Part shown: piece after piece, positions 5,824 to 6,127 of the stretch | How positions within the stretch are numbered: the stretch's first letter is position 1 | Layout: each line of letters begins with the position of its first letter | Source: an uncultured Rubritalea sp. | GTDB taxonomy: Bacteria > Verrucomicrobiota > Verrucomicrobiia > Verrucomicrobiales > Akkermansiaceae | Length of the DNA: 6,127 nt | NCBI GenBank assembly: GCA_937951395.1 | Contig: CALFBV010000211.1 | Span: 1-6,127, forward strand | Direction: 5' to 3' | The notes under the pieces: generated by a model | The model's database searches: none | Told to the model about the DNA's origin: nothing | Seen by the model: the letters and a program-made list of their open reading frames with translations, nothing else | Program-made: the position numbers and the translations under genes

Positions 5824-5898
5824 TCCGGCATAGCTCAGCGGTAGAGCGGGTGACTGTTAATCACTAGGTCCAAGGTTCGAATCCTTGTGCCGGAGCCA
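5824..5898 (+). tRNA. tRNA-Asn (anticodon GTT)
   Basis: A complete 75-nt cloverleaf. The acceptor stem TCCGGCA (5824-5830) pairs with TGCCGGA (5888-5894), followed by discriminator G and encoded CCA (5896-5898). The D stem is GCTC/GAGC (5833-5836 and 5844-5847) around AGCGGTA. The anticodon stem GGTGA/TCACT has one G-T pair and the loop CTGTTAA carries anticodon GTT at 5856-5858, reading AAC/AAU. The variable loop is AGGTC, and the T arm is CAAGG-TTCGAAT-CCTTG. No mispairs beyond the wobble. Confidence 0.97.
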
Positions 5899-5906
5899 TC
5901 TATTTC

Positions 5907-5944
5907 AAGGGGTTACGACTTTTCGTTGTAACCCCTTATTTTTT
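5907..5944 (+). terminator. Strong intrinsic terminator after tRNA-Asn
   Basis: AAGGGGTTACGAC (5907-5919) pairs with GTTGTAACCCCTT (5925-5937): 13 pairs with one G-T wobble and a 5-nt loop TTTTC. The tract ATTTTTT (5938-5944) follows at once. It lies 8 nt after the CCA end and is placed to end the tRNA transcript. Confidence 0.9.
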
Positions 5945-5947
5945 AGC

Positions 5948-5967
5948 GTGCAATTTTTGTGCAATTT
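5948..5967 (+). repeat. Tandem direct repeat GTGCAATTT, 11-bp period
   Basis: Two identical copies of GTGCAATTT lie at 5948-5956 and 5959-5967, one helical turn apart, 3 bp after the tRNA terminator. The phasing would suit a pair of protein-binding half sites or part of an arm-type site next to a tRNA, but only two short copies are seen and chance is possible. Confidence 0.5.
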
Positions 5968-6081
5968 AAAAATTCATCATCGCCTCCTAATGCGATTTAG
6001 ACTAGTATCTCTAACATGGTATCTAAAACTTTAAGCATTAATACAGCAGGGCTACCTCACTTTGAGATGTAAGAATTGAGC

Positions 6082-6089
6082 TAGGAGGT
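6082..6089 (+). promoter_or_regulatory. Near-perfect Shine-Dalgarno sequence before the last open frame
   Basis: TAGGAGGT lies 9 nt before the ATG at 6099. It is the strongest ribosome site in the window and decides that start. The stretch 5968-6081 before it holds no convincing gene; the only open frame there is 18 codons (6016-6072). Confidence 0.65.
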
Positions 6090-6098
6090 TTTCATTAA

Positions 6099-6127
6099 AT
6101 GCGGCTTGAAGGCGTTTGCCGCGTATG
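6099..6127 (+). CDS. Start of an unidentified gene, cut by the window edge
   Basis: The ATG at 6099 follows TAGGAGGT with good spacing and opens a frame reading MRLEGVCRV before the window ends, two bases into the next codon. Nine residues are too few to name a family. The call rests on the ribosome site alone. The same bases contain an inverted pair GCGGC/GCCGC (6101-6105 and 6118-6122), so a structured element instead of a gene cannot be excluded. Confidence 0.4.

Noticed and set aside
2868..5967. Recurring TTGCAC/GTGCAA hexamers in the spacers as a shared regulatory motif
   Set aside because: The hexamer also occurs inside nagZ (for example near 1718 and 2591), and a few copies on two strands are expected by chance in 6 kb.
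6016..6072. 18-codon open frame (MVSKTLSINTAGLPHFEM) with a -10-like TAGTAT upstream
   Set aside because: Too short, no ribosome site, and no recognisable family; expected by chance in a non-coding stretch.
1..6127. CRISPR array, defence cluster, retron or insertion sequence
   Set aside because: No regularly spaced repeats, no transposase or reverse-transcriptase frame, and no terminal inverted repeats with target duplications were found; the single recombinase fits a housekeeping Xer protein.

Overview
The window looks like an ordinary bacterial chromosome segment of moderate G+C, carrying mostly housekeeping genes. Its style suggests a Gram-negative of the Verrucomicrobiota/Planctomycetota group: a decayed secreted FG-GAP/VCBS-repeat gene of a type common there, few recognisable Shine-Dalgarno sequences, and a NagZ-type cytosolic glycosidase. 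This assignment is an inference from gene style; no 16S rRNA or other decisive marker is present.

Layout. Positions 1-366 hold the 3' end of an unrecognised gene with an acidic low-complexity stretch. It is followed after 2 bp by a XerC/XerD tyrosine recombinase (369-1259, +). The recombinase stop codon directly abuts the stop codon of a convergent pair read on the minus strand: a GH3 beta-N-acetylhexosaminidase (nagZ, 1707-2816) followed 9 bp later by an MntR/DtxR-type metal-dependent repressor (1260-1697). An 84-bp divergent spacer with an imperfect inverted repeat separates nagZ from two overlapping plus-strand membrane-protein genes: a DUF3592-like protein (2901-3404) and a PAP2-superfamily protein (3398-4021). 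The PAP2-like protein appears to have lost its nucleophilic histidine.

The gap 4022-4554 is not empty. It contains a broken remnant (about 4091-4492) of a secreted FG-GAP/VCBS-repeat protein, with a frameshift, an in-frame TGA and a displaced C-terminus. It ends in a short promoter-like stretch before pdxJ (4555-5319), which overlaps acpS (5316-5702) by 4 bp. pdxJ-acpS is a well-known conserved pair (vitamin B6 synthesis and acyl-carrier-protein activation). A hairpin, a tRNA-Asn(GTT) gene with encoded CCA (5824-5898) and a strong intrinsic terminator (5907-5944) follow. The right edge holds a tandem 9-bp repeat and the first codons of an open frame behind a near-perfect Shine-Dalgarno sequence.

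I see no complete novel defence or mobile system. The points most worth a second look are the PAP2-like protein without its nucleophile and its coupling to the DUF3592 gene, the FG-GAP gene remnant, a possible leaderless pdxJ transcript, and the nagZ-mntR linkage.
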